From Stenogyne calaminthoides (taxonomy: Eukaryota; Streptophyta; Magnoliopsida; Lamiales; Lamiaceae), in contig JBBCBC010000017.1 of NCBI GenBank assembly GCA_037126765.1, forward strand, positions 26,341,916-26,405,915: a stretch of DNA of 64,000 nucleotides, in the 5' to 3' direction. The notes below the pieces were generated by a model. That model did no database searches. It was not told the DNA's origin and saw only the letters and a list, made by a program, of their open reading frames with translations. Positions 42,628 through 52,130 of the stretch are shown in pieces. The position numbers and the translations under genes are program-made. Numbering within the stretch: the first letter of the stretch is position 1; each line of letters opens with the position of its first letter.

Positions 42628-45600
42628 TCACTCTTTAGGCTTGTATCCTTCTGGCATTTCTCTTTGATCTTGTGGGATGTTGAAAATCCAGTATAGTTTC
42701 CATTTGACATCATTGATCTGGTGAGGATCAGTTATGCGCGCTTTGCTCAGGATGTCAAAATAGAACCTTTGAAATGCCAGTCTGTCAAATGAGCAATCTG
42801 CCTTCTTCGAGTAATCCAACACATCATACTCTTGGTGAGATATTTTTACATTGATTATTTTGGCCTCATTTTCCAGATACTTGAAAAAAAACGGATATTT
42901 GTTTTCCAACCGGTTGAGGAATTTCAAGATCTGGAGATTCTTCGTGTGGAACAAGATCTAGAACAAAAGCATCCGAAGCCATTCACTTCGATCTTATTCC
43001 ATTCCTCAAACCTATCGGCGTGTCGGTAGTTTTGGAATGATCTCATCAACTCTTCTTTGGCGGTGAGGTTCGGTCTAAATTTTCCAACTTTTCCTTTCTT
43101 CGCCCTCGTCGTATTTCTTCTTGAGATCTTACGCCTCTGCCAATTTTTACGCCCTTCTTTCTTCTTCACTTATTCGGGGGCTTCAAAGAATCTGCTCTTT
43201 GGAGCATTTCTCGGCCCGATTTCTTATCGGCTGAATTTGGCTAGTCAGCTTCTTGTGACTTTCTTAGTTTGAGTGGATCGGTACAAGTTGTGATGTCCCG
43301 GCACCCAGACTACCTTTCTTGCCTTTGACTTTTCCATCTTTTCTGAAATTTCGTTAGCAAAGAGATCCAGATGGTCTAGTCTTTGTCCATAGGATTCAAC
43401 CGTGCGAATCGGTCTTACATTTGTTTCGATAGTGTCGGGTTGGTTTCTCTCATCTGTCCTTCCCCCTTTTTGGTTTGATCAAAAAAAAAGCGGTGAGGTG
43501 GGAAGTCGAGATCCAAAGTCGATCGATATCGCCTTGTTGAGATCGCAGAAAGATAAACCTTGAGCTTGAAGCGGTTAGACTTTGAATCTTGAGATCATTT
43601 CGGTCTTGACAGATTCCAAGGCAGTAGAGAGGGTAAGAATTAGTTTGTCAAGTTTCTCTTCATTCAATTCTAGCTTTTCAGTGAGCATCAGAAAAGAAAC
43701 TTGTTATTGATCAACCTGAACTAGCTTGTCATCAACTGACTTTATAAGCTCGTGATCGGGGTGGTCACAGTTTGAGAGAATCGATCTTTGATTGCCTCAA
43801 TCCGGAAAATAGCCAATTCCGTTGATCCGTTATTTCTTTGAGGCCAATCGCCTCGATCGATTATTGTGTTGCTAAGTTGATTAGCCAACCTCCCTCAACT
43901 TCTTCTTTTCGGAGATCTTTGAAACATGATCGATCTCACCGAAGTTGATCGGCCGTGATGTGAGTTGTAGGAATGTTTTCGTCACCGATCTCTTTTCGGT
44001 TGTTTGCTCCTCCGGTGGTTGGTCATGAAGCGCGGCACGGTTCCACTATCATCGGCGGCTCCCCGCATCCTTCATAGGAACATCCGCTTCAGAGCTCCTT
44101 GGCCGATCTCCGATTCACCTTGTTGATCAACCCCGGCTTTCCGTGGATCGAGCTTTGATTGATTCAAATAGATTATCGGCTCGGTGGTGATCCTACTTGA
44201 GCAGATTTCTTCATATCGAAATCAAAATCTGCAAATTCATCAGCACCTCCCATCTGTTCTATAATCATCATAAAATCTGAGAAGCTCTTTAACCGGAGAT
44301 CTTTCCAGGTGAGGATCTCCATAACTTCCTCTCTAATAACGGGATGGGCTACATTTCTGGATACATCTCATCAATATCTCGTTCAATTTGCATTTCGACC
44401 ATTTTCCCGGTGATGGTCTTGGATGATCTGGACTCAGGAATTATTTGTTCAGATCGACCAGATTCCGGTTGATGAGATGTAGAGAGTTCTGGTGGTTCTT
44501 GAGTAGGCGGAAGTTGGCTGATTGGTTGAACCTGCAGAGGTTTTGTTGTCGAAGCAATTACATCCGGCTCTGCAGCAGGTGATCTTTCTGGTTCGCGAAC
44601 TGATGAACTGTCAGGTTCACAGGCAGGAGGAAGAGAAGGAGAAACATGCTCGATGTAAGCTTTGAGTGGTGAATCAGCTCGAGATTGAGGAGAAGGAGAT
44701 CGTTCGTCTTTTGCTCTTCCCTCAAAATGTTCTGGCGAGCTCTCAACTTGAGAAGCCTGCCTGTCTGATTTTTCGGCTGATTTCTGTGGCTCATCAGGTT
44801 GCTCTGGCACTTCTTCTTCATCTTACTCGTCTTCCAGAAAAAAAGTCATAGAGGCCTATTTTGCCTTCTTCGGCCTCTTCTCCTGAGCCTTCACCAGTTT
44901 TCTCTTTTTCTTTTGGGGAGCATCTGGTGTAGACGCGGTTTGCCTCCTTTTTTCCTTTCTTCACCTTTGGAGAGGGTGGGCGAGATATCATCATCGGTGG
45001 CCCATATATGGTCAAGTGGTTGTTGTGAGGAAGGCCTTGTAGGACTTGGTCCATTTCGATCCCATTCGGCATTTGGCATTTTGTCTTTCAGAATAACTGC
45101 AACCTTGTTGAGATTGCTGATCCTCTTCTTCAGATAGACCTGCCTACGTTCATTAACTCCAAATTTTTCATGTTCTTGGAGCAGAATGGCCTTCAGGAAG
45201 CCATGCTAATTGATATTCTTGGCTTCATCGATTATCGCAGCCATGCTGTACAATTTTACGGATGTTAGAGCATCTGGGCTGAACGAAATACCCATGATTG
45301 TTTTTTTGACAAAGATGTCAAACAACAATCGGTATTTCCTTTTTAACATAGGTCCGACAAAACTGCGGGTGCGATGTTTGTCGACCTCTCTCGAAGAGTT
45401 CATTTTACGATATTTCATCTTCATTCTCCTCAGAGTGAGCAGGCAAAATTCTTCCTTTTGGCAAGTTGAACAGACGAGATATGTCAGCATTCGACAGTCT
45501 GATCTCCTCTCCGTTAACTGAAGAAATCAGTTCATCTCCAGGATTGTCTGTGTCCACCTTCAAATTCCTTAAGAATTCGAGTGCTTCATCTTTGCATCAC

Positions 45601-45778
45601 CGGATTGGATTGTAGAGCAGCGATGAAATTTTTCAAGACCTCCTTTCTTCAGAATTTGTTCAACTTCCATGGATTATGGATCCCGCGTAGTACCAAACTG
45701 TACAAATTTATCATCGACAATTTTTGTTGCCAGTTCCTCATAGTTGCACATAATCTTTCCCATTTCGTGAGTGGCCAT
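42628..45778 (-). pseudogene. ORF3 of C: unknown function, broken in this assembly
   Basis: ATG at 45778 lies directly after the TTGTTGTAG acceptor and starts MATHEMGKIMCNYEE-like sequence, parallel to A. Readable parts: 45490-45206 (LKRKYRLLFDI, FSPDALTSVKLYSMAAIIDEAKNINW), 44810-44349 (Ser/Pro/Glu-rich, SPSPQSRADSP), a heptad-like part between 43900 and 43500, 43169-42924 (basic KGKVGKFRP, HADRFEEWNKI) and 42954-42628 (FLNRLENKYPFFFKYLENEA, FQRFYFDILSKARI), ending in TAA. Total sense is about 1000 residues. N-terminal domain, disordered middle, coil and C-terminal domain are therefore all visible. Breaks cluster in 43000-44230 where CAG/CTG words are altered. Confidence 0.8.
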
Positions 45779-45984
45779 CTACAACAAGATAGACTCAATT
45801 AAAATTGTGCATAATCATAAAGATATCATGTATTGATTATCAGACCTATTCTCAGGCCTAGTAATCGATAAACACATACGGATATCAAGAAAAGATAAGG
45901 CATATCGCAGGATAACATATATAGACATGATCTAAATGATCAATGGATTTTGGAAAAGAAAAACATCAAATAACCAGAAATTAC
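45779..45984 (-). other. Predicted 5'UTR intron of ORF3 (C)
   Basis: Minus-strand donor CTG|GTAATTTC at 45984 and acceptor TTGTTGTAG at 45779; 206 bp. Same boundaries as in A although the intron interior has diverged. Confidence 0.65.
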
Positions 45985-46118
45985 CAGATTCAGTTTTTCG
46001 GAAGATAAGTTTGAATCGCAAGAAAACACTTTGAATCACAGAAAGGTAATTTTGAGTTTTCAGAGAATAAATCGCAAGTTTTTGAGAATAAGAAAACTCT
46101 GGTAGGGTTTTGATGAAA

Positions 46119-46126
46119 CTTATAAG
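46119..46126 (-). promoter_or_regulatory. TATA-like box for ORF3 of C
   Basis: The minus strand reads CCTTATAAGTTTC, a weaker match than A (TATATAA), about 135 bp before the splice donor. Confidence 0.5.
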
Positions 46127-46951
46127 GAGGAGGAGGGAAAAACGAGATTGGGAGATCAACCGTTTGAAAAGGTTAAACGATCCAGATTGAACTGTTTTGA
46201 TCGTGTGGTCAGGAAAAGCACGTACGATTGCCTTTTGGATTTAAAAGCACATTTTGTGGCAATTAATACATGTACCCCACGTCCGCATTAAATATTTTGC
46301 AGGATATACGTCACAAACGTAGTGTGTACAGTAAGACAAATATTATTAGATAAAATCAGATAAGTAAGCAGTAAACAAGGAAATAGAAAAGCGTATCTGG
46401 TTGACTGATATTGTAATCAGTCAATACCACTTGTAGTTGTTGATTCCACTTGTTGATCTTAGTTTTCTGCCTAATCCTTATAATTTCCCAACTGTCCTTT
46501 TCAACTGATCTGCTTTACTTTGCGTCTGATTTTCCTTTTCTGATCCTCCTCGGTCAGTTGAAGTTCCCCCTTCAACTGTTATTTCTGATTTCTTATTGAC
46601 TGATATATCTGATTTGTTGAAGTATCAAGCTCAACTGATCTTCCTCATCTGATCAGTCTCTTATCTAATCAGATTTTAGTTGACCTAATCTGATTCTACT
46701 CAGACCAAGCCAATTCTTGGGATAAGTGTTACCGCCAAAACTTAGTTCTTGAAGACTTGAATAGTAGACTCGATTCCCTAAGTCGGCACGATTTGACATT
46801 TGTAATGATAGTCTGGATACTTCGAGATGTCAAATCGCCGTAAGTTTATCCAATTATCACTCGCGTGATTCCTACACGCTGTCCTTGTTGTGCTAATTTC
46901 TCTAAGAGGCTTTGAGAAATCAGATTTTCATTTGCACCCTTTCTTGGCCTC
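46127..46951. promoter_or_regulatory. Divergent intergenic promoter region of C
   Basis: 825 bp between the two TATA boxes, no reading frame. Contains CCGCCAAAACTTAG near 46732, GATTCCCTAAGTCGGCACGA near 46772, ATTTGACATTTGTAATGATA near 46791, a CACGCTGTCCTTG block near 46877, and ATTTCTC...GAGAAAT near 46899-46921. These blocks recur in the same order in A and, reversed, in B. Confidence 0.6.
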
Positions 46952-46958
46952 TATAAAT
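46952..46958 (+). promoter_or_regulatory. TATA box of the antisense gene (C)
   Basis: TATAAAT in CCTCTATAAATTGG, 64 bp before the ATG at 47016, on the strand opposite to the element. Confidence 0.7.
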
Positions 46959-47015
46959 TGGACCAATGTTTTACACAACATAACCCATTCACCATACTTA
47001 TCTTCTTTGTAAATC

Positions 47016-47288
47016 ATGTATTCTGGTGAACCCTTATTTCCGGTGAAACTTCCGGCAAACACCTTTACCGCTTTTTCAATGATTTCAGCTTCTCAAATCA
47101 ACCCTGTGTGTCCCTTATTACTGCTTTCGTCGTCATCAAAGATTACACATACAATTGTTGCCAAGCTTCTCTACCACCGAGGCGGCAGATCTGTTGTCGC
47201 AACTGAGAAGACACTTCTCCTAACCGTATGCACCTTGTGTGTCTATCGAGATGACGGAATTAGCATCAACAGACTCAGTCTGATATAA
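47016..47288 (+). CDS. Antisense small protein of element C, unknown function
   Basis: 90 residues from MYSGEPLFPVKLPA to NRLSLI. It is the best preserved copy together with B. Conserved blocks: LFPVKL, FSMISASQINPVC, LLSSSSKITHT, AKLLYHRGG, LLLTVCTLCVYRDDGISINR. Between B and C many differences fall in third codon positions (for example TCG/TCA and TCA/TCT in the Ser run, GCC/GCT and CTC/CTT in AKLLY). The N-terminal third is mildly hydrophobic, but I would not call a signal peptide. No known domain is recognised. It lies between RNase H and ORF3 on the other strand, so it cannot be part of the genomic RNA's coding sense. Confidence 0.72.
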   Translation: MYSGEPLFPVKLPANTFTAFSMISASQINPVCPLLLLSSSSKITHTIVAKLLYHRGGRSVVATEKTLLLTVCTLCVYRDDGISINRLSLI

Positions 47289-47730
47289 AACATGAGTTTG
47301 GTACATGGTCTAGATCAGACAATAGCTGATCTTCGTATATCAAACTTAATTTTTGCATGTAACACATGTGCCCATATGATCTTTACATCACTTTCTTGGC
47401 ACTTGTGTTCCATTTAACAGCTGGAGAGCCCATTGATTTCAGGTCTAAGGGCTCCTGGCTTAGAAGCCGCTCTCGCTCCTAACTCCGAAGCTCTGAAGGT
47501 GGCTTTTAGGATTATTTCAAAGCCTTCACACACCTGTTAAGTGGGGGAAAATGGGAGCATCAGATCTTAAAATCTCTCTCTCTCCCCCTCTTCTAGGGTT
47601 TGGCTTAGGGTTTTCGGTTTAGGGTTTAGGGTTTATGTACTGACCTCCGGGTCCTTTTGTACTTGTAACTTGTAATGTAAATCTGACCTTCGGGTCTTTA
47701 TCAATGAAAATTTCTATTATTCCATTGTTG
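47289..47730 (+). other. 3' part of the antisense transcription unit (C)
   Basis: Strongly conserved with B although non-coding: TTTAACAGCTGGA(G/A)AGCCCA near 47414, GGTCTAAGGGCTCCT near 47441, CTCTCTCTCTCCC near 47573 followed by CTTCTAGGG, and GGGTCTTTATCAATGAAAAT near 47692. TTTAACAG| and TTCTAG| look like splice acceptors, so the transcript may be spliced. Telomere-like TTTAGGG repeats lie at 47618-47634. Sequence from 47731 to 47974 shows nothing. Confidence 0.5.
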
Positions 47731-47974
47731 AGTAAATTTCCTGTTTTCTTATGCGATGTAAGCTTTAATCTTGTGGATCCTTGCTTGTTAAATTATCAGC
47801 TTAATCGACTTACAAAGTGTGAAATAACCAAATTGATTTAATCAGATAATCCTTTAATCTGATCAGTTCCTTTAATCTGATAATCCGTAAATCTGATTGC
47901 CTTCTCATATCAGTTCCTTGACTGATCTTCTGATCAGTTGAGATACCAAACTCAACTGATTCCTCTTAACCTGG

Positions 47975-48577
47975 TTAGTCTCTTAACCAGCTGGTTCTGG
48001 AGATCAGTCTATCAAGCATTTTAGGTGCTTTTTCTCCAAGATCCAGAAGTCCTAGCTCATTGCATAATTCTCTGAATCTGATCTCAGCTAGTGGCTTGGT
48101 TAGAATATCAGCTTTCTGTATATCAGTATGAATCTTTTCCATTCTGATATTCTTCTTTTCAACATGATCTCTTATAAAATGGTGTCTGACATCCACATGC
48201 TTGCATCTTGTATGTAGAACAGATTCCGAGTGATTGCAATAAGACTATTATCGCATCATCGAATATAGGTACATTCTTAGCTACAATGTTATAATCCTCA
48301 CCGCCGACTAAGCCGAAAGCTTGGGAGCAACTTGACTTCTTCTGCTGACCATATATTCTCGCTTCATAGTAGAGATGTCGAATCGATGTCCGCTTTTTGA
48401 AAACCACGAGATCAATTTACTTCCTAAAACTCGACATGTTCTGAGGTTGACTTCCGTCAATCTTGCAACCTCCATAATCGTAATCGAGAATACCCACTAA
48501 GTCTAGATTATCATCGATGGGTAAAATAAACCAAGGTTTATCGTCCCTTCAGATACTTAAGAATCGCTTAGTCGCTT
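47975..48577 (-). pseudogene. pol: copia RNase H (C)
   Basis: 48196-47975 reads CKHVDVRHHFIRDHVEKKNI... (key phrase VDVRHHFIRDH) to the end LGLLDLGE, closed by a stop. Upstream parts (STTEAEY and IFCD regions, 48407-48197) are broken. The stretch 48200-48577 shows dense CAG/CTG alterations relative to A. Confidence 0.8.
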
Positions 48578-50198
48578 CTAGGTGGCTTTGCATTGGATTT
48601 GCTGAAACCGCACATACACCATCGCAAAAAAAAAGATATCCGTCCTTTGGCGGTCGGGGTATAGTAAAGATCCAATGAGAGCCCTATATTCTTTTCTCGA
48701 TTGGTTTTCGACCATCCACATCTGGATCCATCTTGAATCCAAAGCCAACATATGAATTCTGGCTTCCTTACAGTTTTGAATTCCAAACTTAGCCAGTAAA
48801 CTCCTAGTGTACTTTGCCTGGTAGATGAATATCCCTTCTGTACTTTGTTTAACTTGTAGACCCGTAAAGTAACTCATCGACCCATCATGGACATCTCGAA
48901 CTTCCCTTGCATCACTTTTTGTTGAATCTTTTCACATAGACTCTTGTTGGGAGATCCAGAAGATGATGTCGCCCACGTAAATGAACCATCGTAATATCTT
49001 CTCCATCTTCTATTTCGAATAAGGTTCTATCCATTTCCTTTAGTGAACCCACCATTTTATCAAGAACCCGAGAGAGTGTATCATACCAAGCTCGAGGAGC
49101 TTATTTCAGACCATAAAGAGCTTTTCTTAAACGGTACACTTGGTTGCCCTTTTCAAAGCCTGGAGGTTGTTCGACATAAACTTCCTCTGCTAGTACCCCG
49201 TTTAAGAATGCACTCTTTACGTCCATCTGATACACAGTGAACCCTCTGTGGGAAGCATATGCTTAAACAAACCGAATGGCTTTCTAGGCGGCGGCCGGTG
49301 CAAAGGTCTCATCATAATCAATTCCTTCTGATTGTGAATACCCCTTAGCAACAAGTCTTGCCTTATTCCTGGTTATGACATTTTTCTCATCTCTCTTGTT
49401 CTTAAAAACCCACTTTGTGCCAATTACGTCTTGATGAGTTGGTATGTCCACCAGTTCCCAAACTTGATTTCTCTCGAACTGTTCCAGCTCCTCCTGCATG
49501 GCTAGAATCCAGCTTGCGTCTTGTAGAGCTTCCTCTACTGTTGTTGGTTCCTTCATAGACAGATAACAGCAATACATGGCACTTTCACCAATCTGATGTC
49601 TAGTTTTAACTCTATCAGATGGGTCTCCGATGATCAGATCAGTTGGATGACTGGTTATCCAGGTCCTTCTGTTCTGATTTGCGTCGATTTGGAGAACATC
49701 ATCCATTTCTGATAAAGGTTCATTACTAGCGATTGGGAGTGGTGCAGAGTTATGATCCACTTTATAAGAACATGTCTCAGCTGATGTTGGACTCATCATG
49801 TGCTGATGTCTGTTCGTGGGAACTTTAGGTGTTCCCCCTGAACCGGATGGTTCAGTTGATACTGTCTCAGCTGTACCAGCTTCTTCATCGACAGTTTTTC
49901 GTACCTTAGGATCCGATTGACCTGGTGAATCAGCTAGATCTGGAATATATATTGTTATGATTTCTGATTCTTTTTCCTTGATCGTTAGCTGATCCATTTT
50001 CTGAGCATCAGGTACTGGTTGATCTGGTACTTCTTGTTCTGAGGCAGCTTTCTCTTGTTCAGAAGATGTTTCATCAAAGACTACATGGGGTGTTTCTTCC
50101 ACAACTAGGGTTCGCCTGTTGTAAACCCTGAAAGCCTTGCTAGATGAGGAATATCCTAAGAATATACCCTCATCTGACTTAGCCTCAAAAGTCTTCAA
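48578..50198 (-). pseudogene. pol: copia integrase C-terminus, linker and RT (C)
   Basis: 50198-49284 is open: FEAKSDEGIFLGYSSSSKAF, RRTLVVEETPHVVFDE, the Ser/Thr/Pro linker, RRTWITSHP, YCCYLSMKEPTTVEEALQD, RNQVWELVDIPTHQDVIG and GYSQSEGIDYDETFAP. The rest of RT is in pieces: SAFLNGVLAEEVYVEQPPGF (49230-49160), LRKALYGLK (49135-49105), a damaged YVDD region near 48985-48965, and 48877-48578 (TGLQVKQSTEGIFIYQAKYT). The break at 49283 lies in an altered GCGGCGG patch. Confidence 0.85.
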
Positions 50199-50956
50199 CT
50201 GACTCTTCCCATTGTTGTGTATGAAACACTTGCACCCAAAAACATGGAAGTAAGAAACACGAGGTTTTCTGCCTTTCCATAGTTCATAGGGTATTTTGTA
50301 GTGAGCCTTAGTCAGAAGACATCTGTTCTGAGTGTGGCATGCAAGATTGATAAACTACGCTTAAACGGCTTTGTATTGCATGTTAAACTAACATCGTCTG
50401 CGGCGAACTTCTTTGAGTGTTCTGTTTCTCCGATTCGCTACTCCATTCTATTGTGGCGTTCTTGCGGTGATGTCTCATGTCAGATATACCAAACTTAGAG
50501 CAAAAATCGGTAATAAAAGAGTTGTAAATTGCGTACCTTTATCGGGTCCGATTTTTACTAATCGACATCCTTCTCATTTTGTAATCTTTTTAGCGGCTCG
50601 GGTATCTTCGATTTGTCGTCTCATTCTTCTTATGTAAGAATATAACCCGAGTAAACTTGGAATAGTCATCCACAATTTACCGAGTATATATTTGCGTCTA
50701 TTGAAACCGACCGGTGTAACGGTCCAAATAGATCCATATGAAGCAAATTTGAAATACTTTCTTGGATGCGGTCCAGGATTCCCTTGAATGAAGCTTTGAC
50801 CTGTTTTCCCTTCTGACATGCTACACATGTCTGATCCTTAGAAAATACTTCATTCGGAAGTCCTTCCACTAAAGACATCCTTGCTATCTTATTAAGAGTT
50901 TTAAAGTTCAGATGACTCATTCTTTTGTGCGAGCCAAATCGCCACGTTTGGAACTC
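50199..50956 (-). pseudogene. pol: copia integrase (C), broken
   Basis: 50920-50666 carries MSHLNFKTLNKIARMSLVEG, CVACQKGKQVKASFKGI and HMDLFGP. The DDE core (SDKGTEF at about 50545, NGVAE near 50455) is in other frames. Altered CAG/CTG words are dense between 50300 and 50780. Confidence 0.78.
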
Positions 50957-51361
50957 TTAACAATCGTGCATGCATTTCTTGGGCAACTGTTCCAATCTCT
51001 TTGTGTAGATCATCCCCTTCCTTGAACCAGTTAGCAAGATCTGTTGAGTGGCTCGATTTTTGATAGTGCATTGATCAGTCGAGAACTCAACACTGAATCC
51101 GTTGTCGCAGAATTGTGAAACCGATAATAGGTTATGCTTTAGACCTTCGACATACGAGACTCCAGTGACCTGTACATCATCATTCTCTAAGGTTCCGAAT
51201 CCTTTGGTAAAACCAAAGTTATCATCACCGAAGAGTACACGCGGGCCTTTTTGTTCTATGTAAGAGCTGAGGAGGTGTTTGCTTCCAGTCATGTGCCTTG
51301 AGCATCCACTATCGATGTACCAGATAGTTGCTTGCACACCTCCTTTGTTAGCGGACCCCAC
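50957..51361 (-). CDS. pol: copia protease and pre-integrase region (C)
   Basis: 134 open codons with IWYIDSGCSRHMTGSKH (51325-51275), VLFGDDNFGFTKGFGTLEND, VTGVSYVEGLKHNLLSVSQF, CDNGFSVEFSTDQCTIKN and QQILLTGSRKG. Protease motif and pre-integrase segment are intact. The frame ends at 50957 near the start of integrase. Confidence 0.88.
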   Translation of the reverse strand: MGSANKGGVQATIWYIDSGCSRHMTGSKHLLSSYIEQKGPRVLFGDDNFGFTKGFGTLENDDVQVTGVSYVEGLKHNLLSVSQFCDNGFSVEFSTDQCTIKNRATQQILLTGSRKGMIYTKRLEQLPKKCMHDC

Positions 51362-52130
51362 GTGAACTGCTGACCAAATCGGTTTTTAGGTACCCCTTTT
51401 GGATTGGGTCCTGAGGGGTTAGGATTGGATTTGGGGATCCATACAAACAGGGCACTTCTATTGAGATCAGTTAGATCAGAAGGCATGATTTGTCTCCCAT
51501 ACTTATCAACATAATCATACGTCTCTTGATATGCTTTCTGATTAGTATGATTATTAGTGTGAACCTTGGGTGACTTAGAAGACTTGGGATTTATCTTTTC
51601 TGTTTGTCTACTTTTCATCGATTAGTGGGTTGGTCAAAGTGACCCTAGGTTTTCGATTATAGGGGTAGGTACGATCGCTACCATCAAAAGATTCATATCT
51701 TTTTTGGCATAGGTGGTTTTTGCAGTTTACCTATAAGCGTGCTTATTCTAAGGTGACCTTGATTGGGTCTCAGATTAGACTTCCCTTTTACAGGTTGTCT
51801 TTTCTGATTCCTAATCTGTTGATCAGATTGAGGTCTCTTCAGAAGAACTGGGTTCTTCTGTTGATTCCTCGGCTGATGCTTTACTAGTTGGGGTCCATTT
51901 CTATTCCCTTTCTGATTAGGAGGCACCTGCCTTACCTGCTCAACAGGTCTTTTTCCCTTATTAGATACAAGTTTGGCTTTTAGTGTATCTTTGTCAGAAA
52001 CTCGTTTGATTACACCTTTTTGAAGTGAATCAAACGGGGCTTTTGAGGATGTGGAAGGGTTCTCATACCCAAGTCCCTTCTTGTTAGTCGTTGTTCGAAA
52101 ATAGGTGTTCATATCTTGAACAGTTTTAGA
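51362..52130 (-). pseudogene. gag: gag C-terminal basic region (C)
   Basis: 52112-51693 (NTYFRTTTNKKGLGYENPST, KGNRNGPQLVKHQPRNQQKN, NQKRQPVKGKSNLRPNQG) and 51618-51289 (SKVHTNNHTNQKAYQETYDY, VDKYGRQIMPSDLTDLNRSA, VWIPKS). Basic and Gln/Asn-rich. The KGVPKN segment links to protease through a frame change near 51361. Confidence 0.8.

Noticed and set aside
47618..47634. Interstitial telomere repeat from chromosome fusion
   Set aside because: Only two to three heptamers, at the same place in two retrotransposon copies, so it is part of the element.
48200..49080. CAG/CTG changes as RIP-like or deamination mutation
   Set aside because: RIP and deamination give C-to-T changes. Here the middle A or T is lost or changed while C and G stay.
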